Source: JAFKFH01 sp017307375 (GTDB taxonomy: Bacteria > Pseudomonadota > Alphaproteobacteria > Ferrovibrionales > Ferrovibrionaceae). From it: DNA of 64,000 bases. A program made the translations under genes and the position numbers. Positions 37,613-45,670 of the stretch are shown here, one piece after another. The stretch is taken from assembly GCA_965229335.1 (NCBI GenBank), contig OZ245874.1:62001-126000 (forward strand), given 5' to 3'. The first letter of the stretch is position 1, and each line of letters begins with the position of its first letter. The notes below the pieces were generated by a model. The model did no database searches, was not told where the DNA came from, and worked only from the letters and a program-made list of their open reading frames with translations.

Positions 37613-37924
37613 TCAGACCTGGCGGGCCTTGATCGCCTCGTGGTGGCGGATGACTTCCTTGACGATGAAGTTCAGGAACTTCTCGGCGAAATCCGGGTCG
37701 AGCTTGGCGTTGCGGGCCAGGGTGCGCAACCGGGCGATCTGGGTCGCCTCGCGCGCCGGGTCGGCGGCCGGCAGGTTGTGGGTCGCCTTCAGGGCGCCGA
37801 CCTGCTCGGTGCACTTGAACCGCTCGGCCAGCAGGTGGATCAGGGCGGCGTCGATGTTGTCGATGCTGTCGCGCAGGCGCAGCAGTTCCGGCGGAATCGA
37901 CGGCGTCTGGGTTTCGGTGGTCAA
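37613..37924 (-). CDS. AroQ-type chorismate mutase
   Basis: 103 residues. TTG at 37924 is chosen because GGGAGGAG lies 8 nt before it; another TTG at 37951 in the same frame has none. AroQ helical enzyme converting chorismate to prephenate: LRLRDSIDNIDAALIHLLAE (first helix with the conserved Arg), RFKCTEQVGALKATHNLPAA and EVIRHHEAIKARQ match the family. It stands alone, without a dehydratase fusion. Its frame ends just before the GNAT-associated hairpin and follows hemW closely. Confidence 0.88.
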   Translation of the reverse strand: MTTETQTPSIPPELLRLRDSIDNIDAALIHLLAERFKCTEQVGALKATHNLPAADPAREATQIARLRTLARNAKLDPDFAEKFLNFIVKEVIRHHEAIKARQV

Positions 37925-37947
37925 CGCTTGAACTCCTCCCGCAAGCT

Positions 37948-39162
37948 TCAATCCTGGGCCACGATCTCGCGCAGCACGCCGTCCAGCACCAGCCGGCCGG
38001 CGGCGCTGGCCGTCAGGCCCCGTTCGTCATAAACGACGAGGCCGGCCCGCGCCAGCCGCGCGACGGCCTGATGGTCCAGCGCATCCTTCAGGTCCGATCC
38101 GGTCTCGGCCCGGAACCGGGCGGCATCGACGCCTTCGGCCAGGCGCAACCCCATGATCAGCGCCTCGGCGATACGGCCGCCGCGGTCGACCAGCTCGGTC
38201 TCCTCGACGCCGTGCCCGGCCTGTTCGACCCGGTCGAGCCAGCTTTCCGGCTTGCGCCAGTTGCGCGTGGCGCGCTTGACGCCCTGGTCATCCTTCAGCC
38301 GGCCATGGGCGCCCGCGCCGATGCCGACATAGTCGCCATAGCGCCAGTAGACCAGGTTGTGGCGGCTGGCCGCGCCGGGCCGGGCGTGGTTCGAGATTTC
38401 ATAGGCTTCGAGGCCGGCGGCCAGCGTGCGTTCCTGCGTCAGCTCGTAGAGCGCGGCGGCCGCGTCGGGGTCGAGCGGCGCGAACTCGCCGCGCCGCACG
38501 GCCTGCGCGAACGGCGTGCCGGCCTCGATCGTCAGGGTGTAGAGCGACAGATGCTCGCCGGCCAGGTCGATCGCCTGGTCGAGCTCGGCGGCCCAGTCGG
38601 CCTCGCTCTGGCCGGGGCGGGCATAGATCAGGTCGAACGAGATCCGGCCGACGGCGCGGCGCGCCAGTTCCACCGCCGCCAGCGCCTCGGCCACCGAATG
38701 ACGCCGGCCGAGGAATTTCAGGTCGCGGTCGTTCAGCGCCTGGACGCCGAGCGAGATGCGGTTGACCCCGGCGGCGGCGAAGCCGGCAAAGCGCTCGGCC
38801 TCGGCCGAATTGGGGTTGGCTTCCAGCGTGATCTCGACATCGGGCTTGAGCCGCCAGTGGCGGGCGATCCGCCCGATCACGGCCTCGGCCGTGACCGGCG
38901 GCATCAGCGACGGCGTGCCGCCGCCGAAGAAGATCGAGCCGACCTCGCGCCCGGGGGTCAGCGCGGCGTAATGGTCGATCTCGGCCAGCAGGCCGCGGGT
39001 GAAGCGGTCGTCGTCGACCGCGTCACGCACATGGCTGTTGAAGTCGCAATACGGGCATTTCGACCGGCAGAACGGCCAGTGGACATAGATGCCGAAGCCG
39101 CCGTCAGCGGAAGCAGCGGTCGATGAGTTGCCGGAAGGCATCGGCGCGATGGCTGATATCAT
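37948..39162 (-). CDS. hemW: Radical SAM haem chaperone HemW
   Basis: 404 residues (ATG at 39162; ATG at 39141 is equally possible, neither has a strong ribosome site). Radical SAM 4Fe-4S motif CRSKCPYC within FGIYVHWPFCRSKCPYCDFN. Further family segments are FFGGGTPSLMPPVTAEAVIG, ITLEANPNSAEAERFAGFAA, VNRISLGVQALNDRDLKFLG, and the C-terminal ARPGAASRHNLVYWRYGDYV. The extra Cys of HemN that would define a coproporphyrinogen oxidase is absent, so a haem-chaperone role is expected. Overlaps rdgB by 59 nt. Confidence 0.94.
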   Translation of the reverse strand: MISAIAPMPSGNSSTAASADGGFGIYVHWPFCRSKCPYCDFNSHVRDAVDDDRFTRGLLAEIDHYAALTPGREVGSIFFGGGTPSLMPPVTAEAVIGRIARHWRLKPDVEITLEANPNSAEAERFAGFAAAGVNRISLGVQALNDRDLKFLGRRHSVAEALAAVELARRAVGRISFDLIYARPGQSEADWAAELDQAIDLAGEHLSLYTLTIEAGTPFAQAVRRGEFAPLDPDAAAALYELTQERTLAAGLEAYEISNHARPGAASRHNLVYWRYGDYVGIGAGAHGRLKDDQGVKRATRNWRKPESWLDRVEQAGHGVEETELVDRGGRIAEALIMGLRLAEGVDAARFRAETGSDLKDALDHQAVARLARAGLVVYDERGLTASAAGRLVLDGVLREIVAQD

Positions 39163-39709
39163 GCTTGCGGGCCGGCGCCATCTCGCCGAAGGTCAACCCC
39201 TCGGACGCGACGAACACCATCGGGTCGTAGCCGAAGCCGTTGGTGCCGCGCGGCGGCCAGACCAGCGTGCCATGGGCATAACCCTCGACGCTTTCGCAAT
39301 GGCCGTCCGGCCAGGCGAGCGTCAGGGCCGAGACGAAATGGCATTTCAGATCGGTGCCGCCCGCCTGCTGCACTTCCCGCCACACCCGCTCCATCGCCTT
39401 GGAGAAATCGCCGTCTTCGGCCCAGCGGGCGGAATAAATGCCGGGCGCGCCACCCAGCGCATCGACGCTGAGGCCGGAATCGTCCGCCAGCGCGATCGCG
39501 CCGGTGGCCCGCGCCGCGGCCAGCGCCTTGATCTCGGCATTGGCGATGTAGCTGTCGCCATCCTCCTCCGGCACCGGCAGGCCGAGATCGGCGACCGAGC
39601 GGGTACGCACGCCGAACGGCGACAGCAATTCGTCGATCTCGCGCAGCTTGCCCCGGTTGTGCGAGGCCAGCACGAGGTCGGTGCCGGTGAACTTGCGCGG
39701 GGCCGCCAT
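39104..39709 (-). CDS. rdgB: dITP/XTP pyrophosphatase (RdgB)
   Basis: 201 residues. House-cleaning NTPase that hydrolyses dITP, XTP and dXTP, keeping these bases out of nucleic acids. Motifs: LVLASHNRGKLREIDELLSP (SxNxxK substrate loop), ALADDSGLSVDALGGAPGIY, and GTNGFGYDPMVFVASEGLTF, GEMAPARKHDISHRADA. All active-site segments are present. Middle gene of rph-rdgB-hemW, 1 nt after rph. Confidence 0.97.
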   Translation of the reverse strand: MAAPRKFTGTDLVLASHNRGKLREIDELLSPFGVRTRSVADLGLPVPEEDGDSYIANAEIKALAAARATGAIALADDSGLSVDALGGAPGIYSARWAEDGDFSKAMERVWREVQQAGGTDLKCHFVSALTLAWPDGHCESVEGYAHGTLVWPPRGTNGFGYDPMVFVASEGLTFGEMAPARKHDISHRADAFRQLIDRCFR

Positions 39710-39710
39710 G

Positions 39711-40430
39711 TCAGAGACCCGCCACCGCGGCGCGCTGCAACACGGCCAGTTCGCCGATGCCCTTCTTGGCCAGGGCCAGCAGCGCCATGAACTCGGCCTC
39801 GCTGAACGGATGCTGCTCGGCGGTGCCCTGGATCTCGATGATGCCGCCCTGGTCGGTCAGCACGAAATTCGCGTCGGCGATCGCCGAGGAATCCTCGGGG
39901 TAATCGAGATCGAGCACCGGCGTGCCCTGGTAGATGCCGCAGGAGATCGCCGCGACCTGGGCGGTCAGCGGAATCTTCGGCAGATCGCCGCGCGCGACCA
40001 GGCGCGAGAACGCCTGATGCAGCGCGACCCAGGCCCCGGTGATCGAGGCGGTGCGGGTGCCGCCATCGGCCTGCAGCACGTCGCAATCGACCTTGACCTG
40101 GCGCTCGCCGAACCCTTCGAGGTCGCAGACCGCGCGCAGCGAGCGGCCGATCAGCCGCTGGATTTCCTGGGTGCGGCCGGACTGCTTGCCCTTCGCCGCC
40201 TCGCGATCGGTGCGGGTATGGGTCGAGCGCGGCAGCATGCCGTATTCGGCGGTGACCCAGCCGCGGCCGGTATTGCGCAGGAACGGCGGCACCCGCTCCT
40301 CGACCGTGGCGGTGCACAGCACATGGGTATCGCCGAAGCGGACGAGGCAGGACCCCTCGGCATACTTGGCGAAGCCCGGTTCGAGCGATACCGCGCGGAG
40401 CGCGTCGGGCTGGCGGCCGGAGGGGCGCAT
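39711..40430 (-). CDS. rph: Ribonuclease PH
   Basis: 239 residues, phosphorolytic 3'-5' exoribonuclease that trims tRNA 3' ends. Motifs: MRPSGRQPDALRAVSLEPGF, GSCLVRFGDTHVLCTATVEE, GRGWVTAEYGMLPRSTHTRT, RLIGRSLRAVCDLEGFGERQ, CDVLQADGGTRTASITGAWV and DLDYPEDSSAIADANFVLT. First gene of the housekeeping cluster with rdgB and hemW. In many alphaproteobacteria hrcA-grpE lies divergently upstream of rph; here a GST gene takes that position. Confidence 0.97.
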   Translation of the reverse strand: MRPSGRQPDALRAVSLEPGFAKYAEGSCLVRFGDTHVLCTATVEERVPPFLRNTGRGWVTAEYGMLPRSTHTRTDREAAKGKQSGRTQEIQRLIGRSLRAVCDLEGFGERQVKVDCDVLQADGGTRTASITGAWVALHQAFSRLVARGDLPKIPLTAQVAAISCGIYQGTPVLDLDYPEDSSAIADANFVLTDQGGIIEIQGTAEQHPFSEAEFMALLALAKKGIGELAVLQRAAVAGL

Positions 40431-40489
40431 CTGGTCGTTCTCCTGGAGTTGAGGGCCGCCTTGTACGCCGACCGCGGCCGGCCGTCAAA

Positions 40490-41098
40490 TCAGCGGGGAA
40501 AGGTCGCCTGGAACGGCGGCAGCGCCTCGACCCGCTCGACCAGCCCCTGCAGCCGCGGATACCGGCCGGGCGCGATCAGGCCGGGGGCGAAGAAGCCCGC
40601 GAAACTGACCACGATGGCAACCGTCGCGTCGGCTTGCGTCAGCCCGCCGCCGACGAACCAGTCGCCCCCGAGGCGCCGCTCGAGTTCGGCGAAACCGACC
40701 TGGGCCTGCGCCTCGATCCGGCCGACCAGGTCGTGCTGGATCAGCTCGGGCGGGCGGTTGCCCTTCTCCTGGGCGGCGGCGATCATCTTGTCGACGCAGG
40801 CCAGCGCCCAGGCGACGACCTGGGTGACCGCGCGCCGGTCCGGCCCGGTCGCCGGCAGGCCGATCGCCCCGGGACCGTGGACGTCGGCGAGGTAGTCGAG
40901 AATGGCGCCACTGTCGACCAGCACCGCGCCGTCGTCCAGCACCAGCGCCGGCACCCGCCGCATCGGGCTGACCGTGCGGATCAGATCGGCATCCGAGAAC
41001 AGCCCCCAGAATTCCTGGTCGTAAGGCACGCCCGCCAGTTGCAGGGCCACGGCGACACGACGGACGTAGGGCGAATGGTTGCGGCCGATCAGCTTCAT
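40490..41098 (-). CDS. Glutathione S-transferase family protein
   Basis: 202 residues from the ATG at 41098 (the frame is open further up but this is where the GST fold begins). N-terminal thioredoxin-like domain: MKLIGRNHSPYVRRVAVALQ with the catalytic Ser/Tyr region NHSPY, then VPALVLDDGAVLVDSGAILD, the cis-Pro and glutathione-binding DSxAI motif. C-terminal helical domain ends GGLTQADATVAIVVSFAGFF. Cytosolic conjugation or reduction enzyme; substrate unknown. It is the last gene before the accessory region. Confidence 0.9.
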   Translation of the reverse strand: MKLIGRNHSPYVRRVAVALQLAGVPYDQEFWGLFSDADLIRTVSPMRRVPALVLDDGAVLVDSGAILDYLADVHGPGAIGLPATGPDRRAVTQVVAWALACVDKMIAAAQEKGNRPPELIQHDLVGRIEAQAQVGFAELERRLGGDWFVGGGLTQADATVAIVVSFAGFFAPGLIAPGRYPRLQGLVERVEALPPFQATFPR

Positions 41099-41157
41099 GG
41101 CCGGCGACTTTGCCCCGCGCGGCGCGGGAAGCAAGATTTTTCTGCCTCCAGGATGGT

Positions 41158-41188
41158 TTGCATCAATCGCCATGATGCAGAATATACT
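41158..41188 (+). promoter_or_regulatory. Putative promoter of the restriction-modification operon
   Basis: TTGCAT (41158-41163), 19-bp spacer, TATACT (41183-41188). The -10 is good; the spacer is long. It sits in an AT-rich dip between the GST gene and the half-HsdS gene. Confidence 0.4.
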
Positions 41189-41219
41189 TGATCTCGGGCG
41201 CTTATTCCGCTACATGATC

Positions 41220-41240
41220 TGCATGATTGATGATCATGCA
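41220..41240. promoter_or_regulatory. Palindrome over the half-HsdS start codon
   Basis: TGCATGAT-TGATG-ATCATGCA, a perfect 8-bp inverted repeat that contains the ATG at 41223. It may be an operator for autoregulation or an mRNA hairpin hiding the start codon. Confidence 0.5.
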
Positions 41241-41822
41241 CAAATAGCCCTGCTGGCTGAGGTGGCCGACATCGCCGCCGGCCATCCGCTGCGGGGCGCG
41301 GTGGACCAGCTCGGCCCCGGCGACATCGGCGTCGTCCAGATGCGCAACGCCGATCCCGAGGCGGGGGTGGACTGGGCCGGGGTGGCACGGGTGGCGCTGC
41401 CCCCCGCGCGGCGCATCGACCTGCTGGGCCGGGGCGACGTGATCTTCTCGACCCGGGGTGTGCATACCTATGCTGTAGCGCTCGACCGGCCGCCGTTCCC
41501 CGCCGTCTGCTCGCCGCATTTCTTCGTGCTGCGCCCGCGCGCGGCAGGGCTGGATCCGCGTTTCCTCGCCTGGCAGATCAACCAGCCGCCGGCGCAGGAC
41601 TATCTGCAGCGCGAGGCGACGGGGTCGCACATTCTCAACATCCGGCGCGAGGTGATCGAGCGGCTGGAGATCGTGATTCCGCCGCCGGCGCGCCAGCAGG
41701 CGATCGTGGCCTTCGCCGAGGCCGCGAGGCGCGAGAAGCGCCTGCTCGCCCGCCTGATCGAAAACCGCCGCCAACAGATGAACGCGCTCGCCGCCGGGCT
41801 GCGCCTCAACGACAAGGATTGA
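41223..41822 (+). CDS. Half-size type I specificity subunit (single TRD HsdS-like)
   Basis: 199 residues from the ATG at 41223 (ATG at 41214 also in frame; no Shine-Dalgarno for either). A single target-recognition domain: IALLAEVADIAAGHPLRGAV, VQMRNADPEAGVDWAG, GRGDVIFSTRGVHTYAVALD, HFFVLRPRAAGLDPRFLAWQ, ATGSHILNIRREVIERLEIV. The C-terminal coiled-coil spacer (VAFAEAARREKRLLARLIEN) is typical of HsdS. Half-S proteins act as dimers. It heads the operon, 3 nt before hsdM, and coexists with a full-length HsdS further on. Confidence 0.85.
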   Translation: MIDDHAQIALLAEVADIAAGHPLRGAVDQLGPGDIGVVQMRNADPEAGVDWAGVARVALPPARRIDLLGRGDVIFSTRGVHTYAVALDRPPFPAVCSPHFFVLRPRAAGLDPRFLAWQINQPPAQDYLQREATGSHILNIRREVIERLEIVIPPPARQQAIVAFAEAARREKRLLARLIENRRQQMNALAAGLRLNDKD

Positions 41823-41825
41823 ACC

Positions 41826-43331
41826 ATGGCCGACGCCGTCAGGCAGGATGAAGTCAACCGCGCCGTCTGGGCGGCCTGCGATACCTTTCGCGGCACCGTT
41901 TCGCCCGACATCTACAAGGACTACGTCCTGACGCTGCTGTTCCTGAAATACATCAGCGATGTCTGGCAGGACCATTACGACGGCTATCTGACGCAGTATG
42001 GCGACACGCCCGGCCTGATCGCCGAGCTGATGCGCAGCGAGCGTTTCGTGCTGCCCGAAGGCGCCGGCTTCTACGCGCTGTACGACCGGCGCCACGAACC
42101 CGGCAATGGCGAGCGCATCGACAAGGCGCTGCACGCCATCGAGGATGCCAATATCGGCAAGCTGCGCGACGTGTTCCAGGACATCAGCTTCAATTCCAAC
42201 AAGCTGGGCGAGGAAAAGCAGAAGAACGACCTGCTGCGCCATCTGCTGGAGGATTTCGCCAGGCCGGAACTGAACATGCGCCCCTCGCGCATCGGCAAGC
42301 TGGACGTGATCGGCAACGCCTATGAATTCCTGATCAAGAATTTCGCTTCCGACGCCGGGCGCAAGGCGGGCGAATTCTACACCCCGCCCGAGGTATCGGC
42401 GCTGATGGCCGAGCTGATGGACATGGTCGAGGGCGAGGAAGCCTGCGACCCCGCCTGCGGCTCGGGCTCGCTGCTGATGAAATGCGGGCAGCGCGTCCAG
42501 GCGAAATACGGCACCAGGAAATACGCGCTGTACGGCCAGGAATCGATCGGCAGTACCTGGGCGCTGGCCAAGATGAACATGTTCCTGCACGGCGAGGACA
42601 ATCACCGCATCGAATGGGGCGACACGATCCGCAACCCCAAGCTGCTCGATGGCGAGGATGCGCTGAAGCATTTCGACGTCGTCATCGCCAACCCGCCGTT
42701 CAGCCTGGACAAATGGGGCCACGACGCCGCCGAGCACGACCGCTTCGGCCGCTTCCGCCGCGGCCTGCCGCCGCGCACCAAGGGCGACTACGCCTTCATC
42801 CTGCACATGGTCGAAACGATGAAGCCGCGCACCGGGCGCATGGCGGTGGTGGTGCCGCACGGCGTGCTGTTCCGTGGCAGCAGCGAGGGGGCGATCCGCC
42901 GCCGGCTGATCGAGGAAAACCTGCTCGATGCCGTGATCGGCCTGCCGGAAAAGCTGTTCTACGGCACCGGCATCCCCGCCGCGATCCTGATCCTGCGCAA
43001 GACCAGGGTCGACCGGCGGGTGCTGTTCGTCGACGCCTCGCGCGACTTCAAGTCGGGCAAGAACCAGAACCAGCTCACCGACGCCGACATCGCCAGGATC
43101 GTACAGACTTGCCACGCCCGCGCCGCGGTGCCGAAATATGCCCATCTGGCGACGCTGGGGGAGATCGCGGGCAACGACTGGAACCTCAACATCCCACGCT
43201 ATGTCGACACCTTCGAGGAAGAGGCGGAAATCGACCTCGCCGCCGTGCGCGCCGAACGCCTGCGCCTCAAGGCCGAGCTGGACGAGCTGGAAGCCAGGAT
43301 GGACGGCTACCTCAAGGAACTGGGCTACTGA
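41826..43331 (+). CDS. hsdM: Type I restriction-modification methyltransferase subunit HsdM
   Basis: 501 residues, N6-adenine methyltransferase. N-terminal HsdM_N helical region (DEVNRAVWAACDTFRGTVSP, DYVLTLLFLKYISDVWQDHY), then SAM motif I DPACGSGSLLMKCG preceded by AGEFYTPPEVSALMAELMDM, catalytic motif IV VIANPPFSLDKW, and the post-catalytic GRMAVVVPHGVLFRGSSEGA. Motifs are intact, so it should be active. The stop TGA shares its A with the ATG of the next gene. Confidence 0.96.
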   Translation: MADAVRQDEVNRAVWAACDTFRGTVSPDIYKDYVLTLLFLKYISDVWQDHYDGYLTQYGDTPGLIAELMRSERFVLPEGAGFYALYDRRHEPGNGERIDKALHAIEDANIGKLRDVFQDISFNSNKLGEEKQKNDLLRHLLEDFARPELNMRPSRIGKLDVIGNAYEFLIKNFASDAGRKAGEFYTPPEVSALMAELMDMVEGEEACDPACGSGSLLMKCGQRVQAKYGTRKYALYGQESIGSTWALAKMNMFLHGEDNHRIEWGDTIRNPKLLDGEDALKHFDVVIANPPFSLDKWGHDAAEHDRFGRFRRGLPPRTKGDYAFILHMVETMKPRTGRMAVVVPHGVLFRGSSEGAIRRRLIEENLLDAVIGLPEKLFYGTGIPAAILILRKTRVDRRVLFVDASRDFKSGKNQNQLTDADIARIVQTCHARAAVPKYAHLATLGEIAGNDWNLNIPRYVDTFEEEAEIDLAAVRAERLRLKAELDELEARMDGYLKELGY

Positions 43332-44362
43332 TGGCCGGCGAGATCATCCAGTACCAGACCGAGGACGGCGTCACCGTCATCCGGCTGCAGGCGCGCGACG
43401 GTAACGTCTGGCTCAGCCAGGCCGAGATGGCCGAACTGTTTCAGACGACGGTCTCCAACATCAACAAGCATATCAAGGGGATAGTCGACGAGGGCGAGCA
43501 GCCGGAGGCAACTATTGAGAATTACTCAATAGTTCGATCCGAAGGATCGCGCCGGGTCGAAAGGCGGGTGGCCCATTACAGCCTGCCGATGATCATGGCC
43601 GTCGGCTTCCGGGTGCGATCCCCCAGGGGCAACCAGTTCCGCCGCTGGGCGGCCGCCTCGCTCAGCGAATATCTGGTCAAGGGCTTCGTCATGGACGACG
43701 CCCGGCTGAAGGACCCCGACGCCGATTATTTCGACGAGCTGCTGGCCCGCATCCGCGACATCAGGGCCTCGGAAAAGCTGTTCTACAAGAAAGTCCTCGA
43801 CATCTACGCCACCGCCGTCGACTACGATCCCCGGGCCGAGGCGAGCCAGCAATTCTTCCAGACCGTCCAGAACAAGATGCACCACGCCGCGCATGGCCAG
43901 ACGGCGGCCGAAACCAAGCTGGCCCGCGCCGACGCGACCCGACCGATGATGGGCCTGACCAGCTGGCCCGGCGAGGCGCGCGGCCAGTTGCCGACGCGGG
44001 CCGACGCGCAGGTCGCCAAGAACTACCTGGCCCCCGACGAGATGGAGACCCTGAACCGGATCACCGTCGCCTTCCTCGAATTCGCCGAGGCGATGGCGAA
44101 GAACCGCAAGCCGATGCACATGGCCGACTGGATCGCCAAGCTCGACGATTTCCTCAAGCTGGGCGACCATCCGCTGCTGATCGGCGCCGGCCGCGTCCAG
44201 GCCACGGCGGCGACGCGGAAGGTCGATGCCGAATACGACGCCTGGCACGCACGGGCGATCAATGCGCCGAGCGCGGTGGAGCGGCATTTCGTGGAGGCGA
44301 TAGAAAAGTCAAAATCGCTTGCCGTCGCCAAACCCAAGACAGGCAAGCGGAGGAAAGCATGA
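43331..44362 (+). CDS. rhuM: RhuM-family protein inside the RM operon
   Basis: 343 residues. The Virulence_RhuM family is recognised from EIIQYQTEDGVTVIRLQARD, VWLSQAEMAELFQTTVSNIN, KHIKGIVDEGEQPEATIENY, HYSLPMIMAVGFRVRSPRGN, QFRRWAAASLSEYLVKGFVM, and DDARLKDPDADYFDELLARI. The first 120 residues form a DNA-binding-like HTH region. RhuM was named for a Salmonella pathogenicity-island gene; members are common in type I RM loci but their function there is not known. Stop overlaps hsdS start (ATGA) and its start overlaps the hsdM stop. Confidence 0.88.
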   Translation: MAGEIIQYQTEDGVTVIRLQARDGNVWLSQAEMAELFQTTVSNINKHIKGIVDEGEQPEATIENYSIVRSEGSRRVERRVAHYSLPMIMAVGFRVRSPRGNQFRRWAAASLSEYLVKGFVMDDARLKDPDADYFDELLARIRDIRASEKLFYKKVLDIYATAVDYDPRAEASQQFFQTVQNKMHHAAHGQTAAETKLARADATRPMMGLTSWPGEARGQLPTRADAQVAKNYLAPDEMETLNRITVAFLEFAEAMAKNRKPMHMADWIAKLDDFLKLGDHPLLIGAGRVQATAATRKVDAEYDAWHARAINAPSAVERHFVEAIEKSKSLAVAKPKTGKRRKA

Positions 44363-45591
44363 TTCCTGCGGATTGGACGACATCGACTGCCGAGCAGCTA
44401 TGCGACCAGATCAGTGTGGGCATCGTCATCAAGCCAAGCCAGTATTATGTTGGCGAGAAGAATGGCATCAGAACATTTCGATCAGCCAATATTGGTGAAG
44501 GATTTGTTCGAGACTCTGACTGGGTCTACATATCGCCCAAAGGTCATGCAAAAAATAGGAAATCTGCTCTGAAAACCAACGACGTCCTAATCGTGCGTAC
44601 AGGCTACCCAGGCACAGCCTGTTTGTTGCCAGCCGAATATGAAGGCAGCAACTGTATCGATATCATCTTCGCCCGCCCTGATCCCCGCCGCATAGTACCG
44701 GCATATCTATGTGCGTTTACGAATTCCGAATATGGAAAAAAGCAGATTCTGGATGGATTGGGAGGGCTGGCCCAGAAACATTTCAACGTGGGCGCCTACA
44801 AAAAGCTCATTGTACCGATTCCCTCATTGAACGAGCAGCATCGCATTGTGGACATCCTCGTGACTTGGGATCGGGCCATCGAAACGGCAGAAAAACTGAT
44901 CGCCAACGCCCGTGAGGAAAAGATGGCACTAATGCAGACACTACTTACCGGGCGGGTGCGTTTACCAAATTTCACCGAAGATTGGAACTGGAGCAAGTTC
45001 TCGGACGTCTTCAGCCGCGTACGCGAGCGAAACGACGTCGGCGACACGAATGTCCTCACCATTTCTGCGCAGCACGGTCTGATCAGCCAGACCGAGTATT
45101 TCAACAAGGTCGTCGCGAGCGATGATGTGCGGGGCTACACCCTGCTTCGGCGCGGGGATTTCGCGTACAACAAGAGCTATTCGGATGGTTATCCGTTCGG
45201 TGCCTTCAAACCTCTCGAACGCTATGACCGAGGTATTGTCTCGAGCCTCTACATCTGCTTCCGGCTGACGAGCCCGGCCCATGATCACGACTTCATGCGG
45301 CACTATTTCGAGGCCGGGTTGTTCAACCGCGAGGTCGCCGCGATCGCGCAGGAAGGCGCACGCAACCATGGCCTGCTGAATGTCGGGATCGCCGACTTCT
45401 TCGACACCTCGCTTCACACGCCGGGCTACGACGAACAAGTCGCAATCGCCGCCGTGATCAACGAGGCCGAACGTAGGGAGCGCGGTCTGATCGCGCAGTG
45501 CGATGCACTGCGCGAAGAGCGGCGCGCGCTGATGCAGCAACTCCTCACCGGCAAGCGGCGGGTCAAGCTCCCGGAAGACGAAGCGGCGTGA
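44359..45591 (+). CDS. hsdS: Type I specificity subunit HsdS, two TRDs
   Basis: 410 residues. TRD1 about 1-150 and TRD2 about 200-350, separated and followed by conserved helical spacers (SLNEQHRIVDILVTWDRAIE, TAEKLIANAREEKMALMQTL; then GYDEQVAIAAVINEAERRER, DALREERRALMQQLLTGKRR). The repeated MQ-LLTG-R ends show the internal duplication of the family. The TRD1-coding part (about 44380-44960) is visibly AT-rich with codon use unlike its neighbours, as expected for a swapped recognition domain. Confers the DNA sequence specificity of the HsdRMS complex. Confidence 0.93.
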   Translation: MIPADWTTSTAEQLCDQISVGIVIKPSQYYVGEKNGIRTFRSANIGEGFVRDSDWVYISPKGHAKNRKSALKTNDVLIVRTGYPGTACLLPAEYEGSNCIDIIFARPDPRRIVPAYLCAFTNSEYGKKQILDGLGGLAQKHFNVGAYKKLIVPIPSLNEQHRIVDILVTWDRAIETAEKLIANAREEKMALMQTLLTGRVRLPNFTEDWNWSKFSDVFSRVRERNDVGDTNVLTISAQHGLISQTEYFNKVVASDDVRGYTLLRRGDFAYNKSYSDGYPFGAFKPLERYDRGIVSSLYICFRLTSPAHDHDFMRHYFEAGLFNREVAAIAQEGARNHGLLNVGIADFFDTSLHTPGYDEQVAIAAVINEAERRERGLIAQCDALREERRALMQQLLTGKRRVKLPEDEAA

Positions 45592-45670
45592 TGGCGAGCC
45601 GCACCGTCGCCGAGGCCACTCCGTCGTCGATAGCGCAGTAGAACGGTTCATCCAACCTCCGGAACGCCCC

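Noticed and set aside
37613..37951. Longer start for chorismate mutase
   Set aside because: The upstream TTG has no ribosome site, while the one at 37924 has GGGAGGAG at proper spacing.
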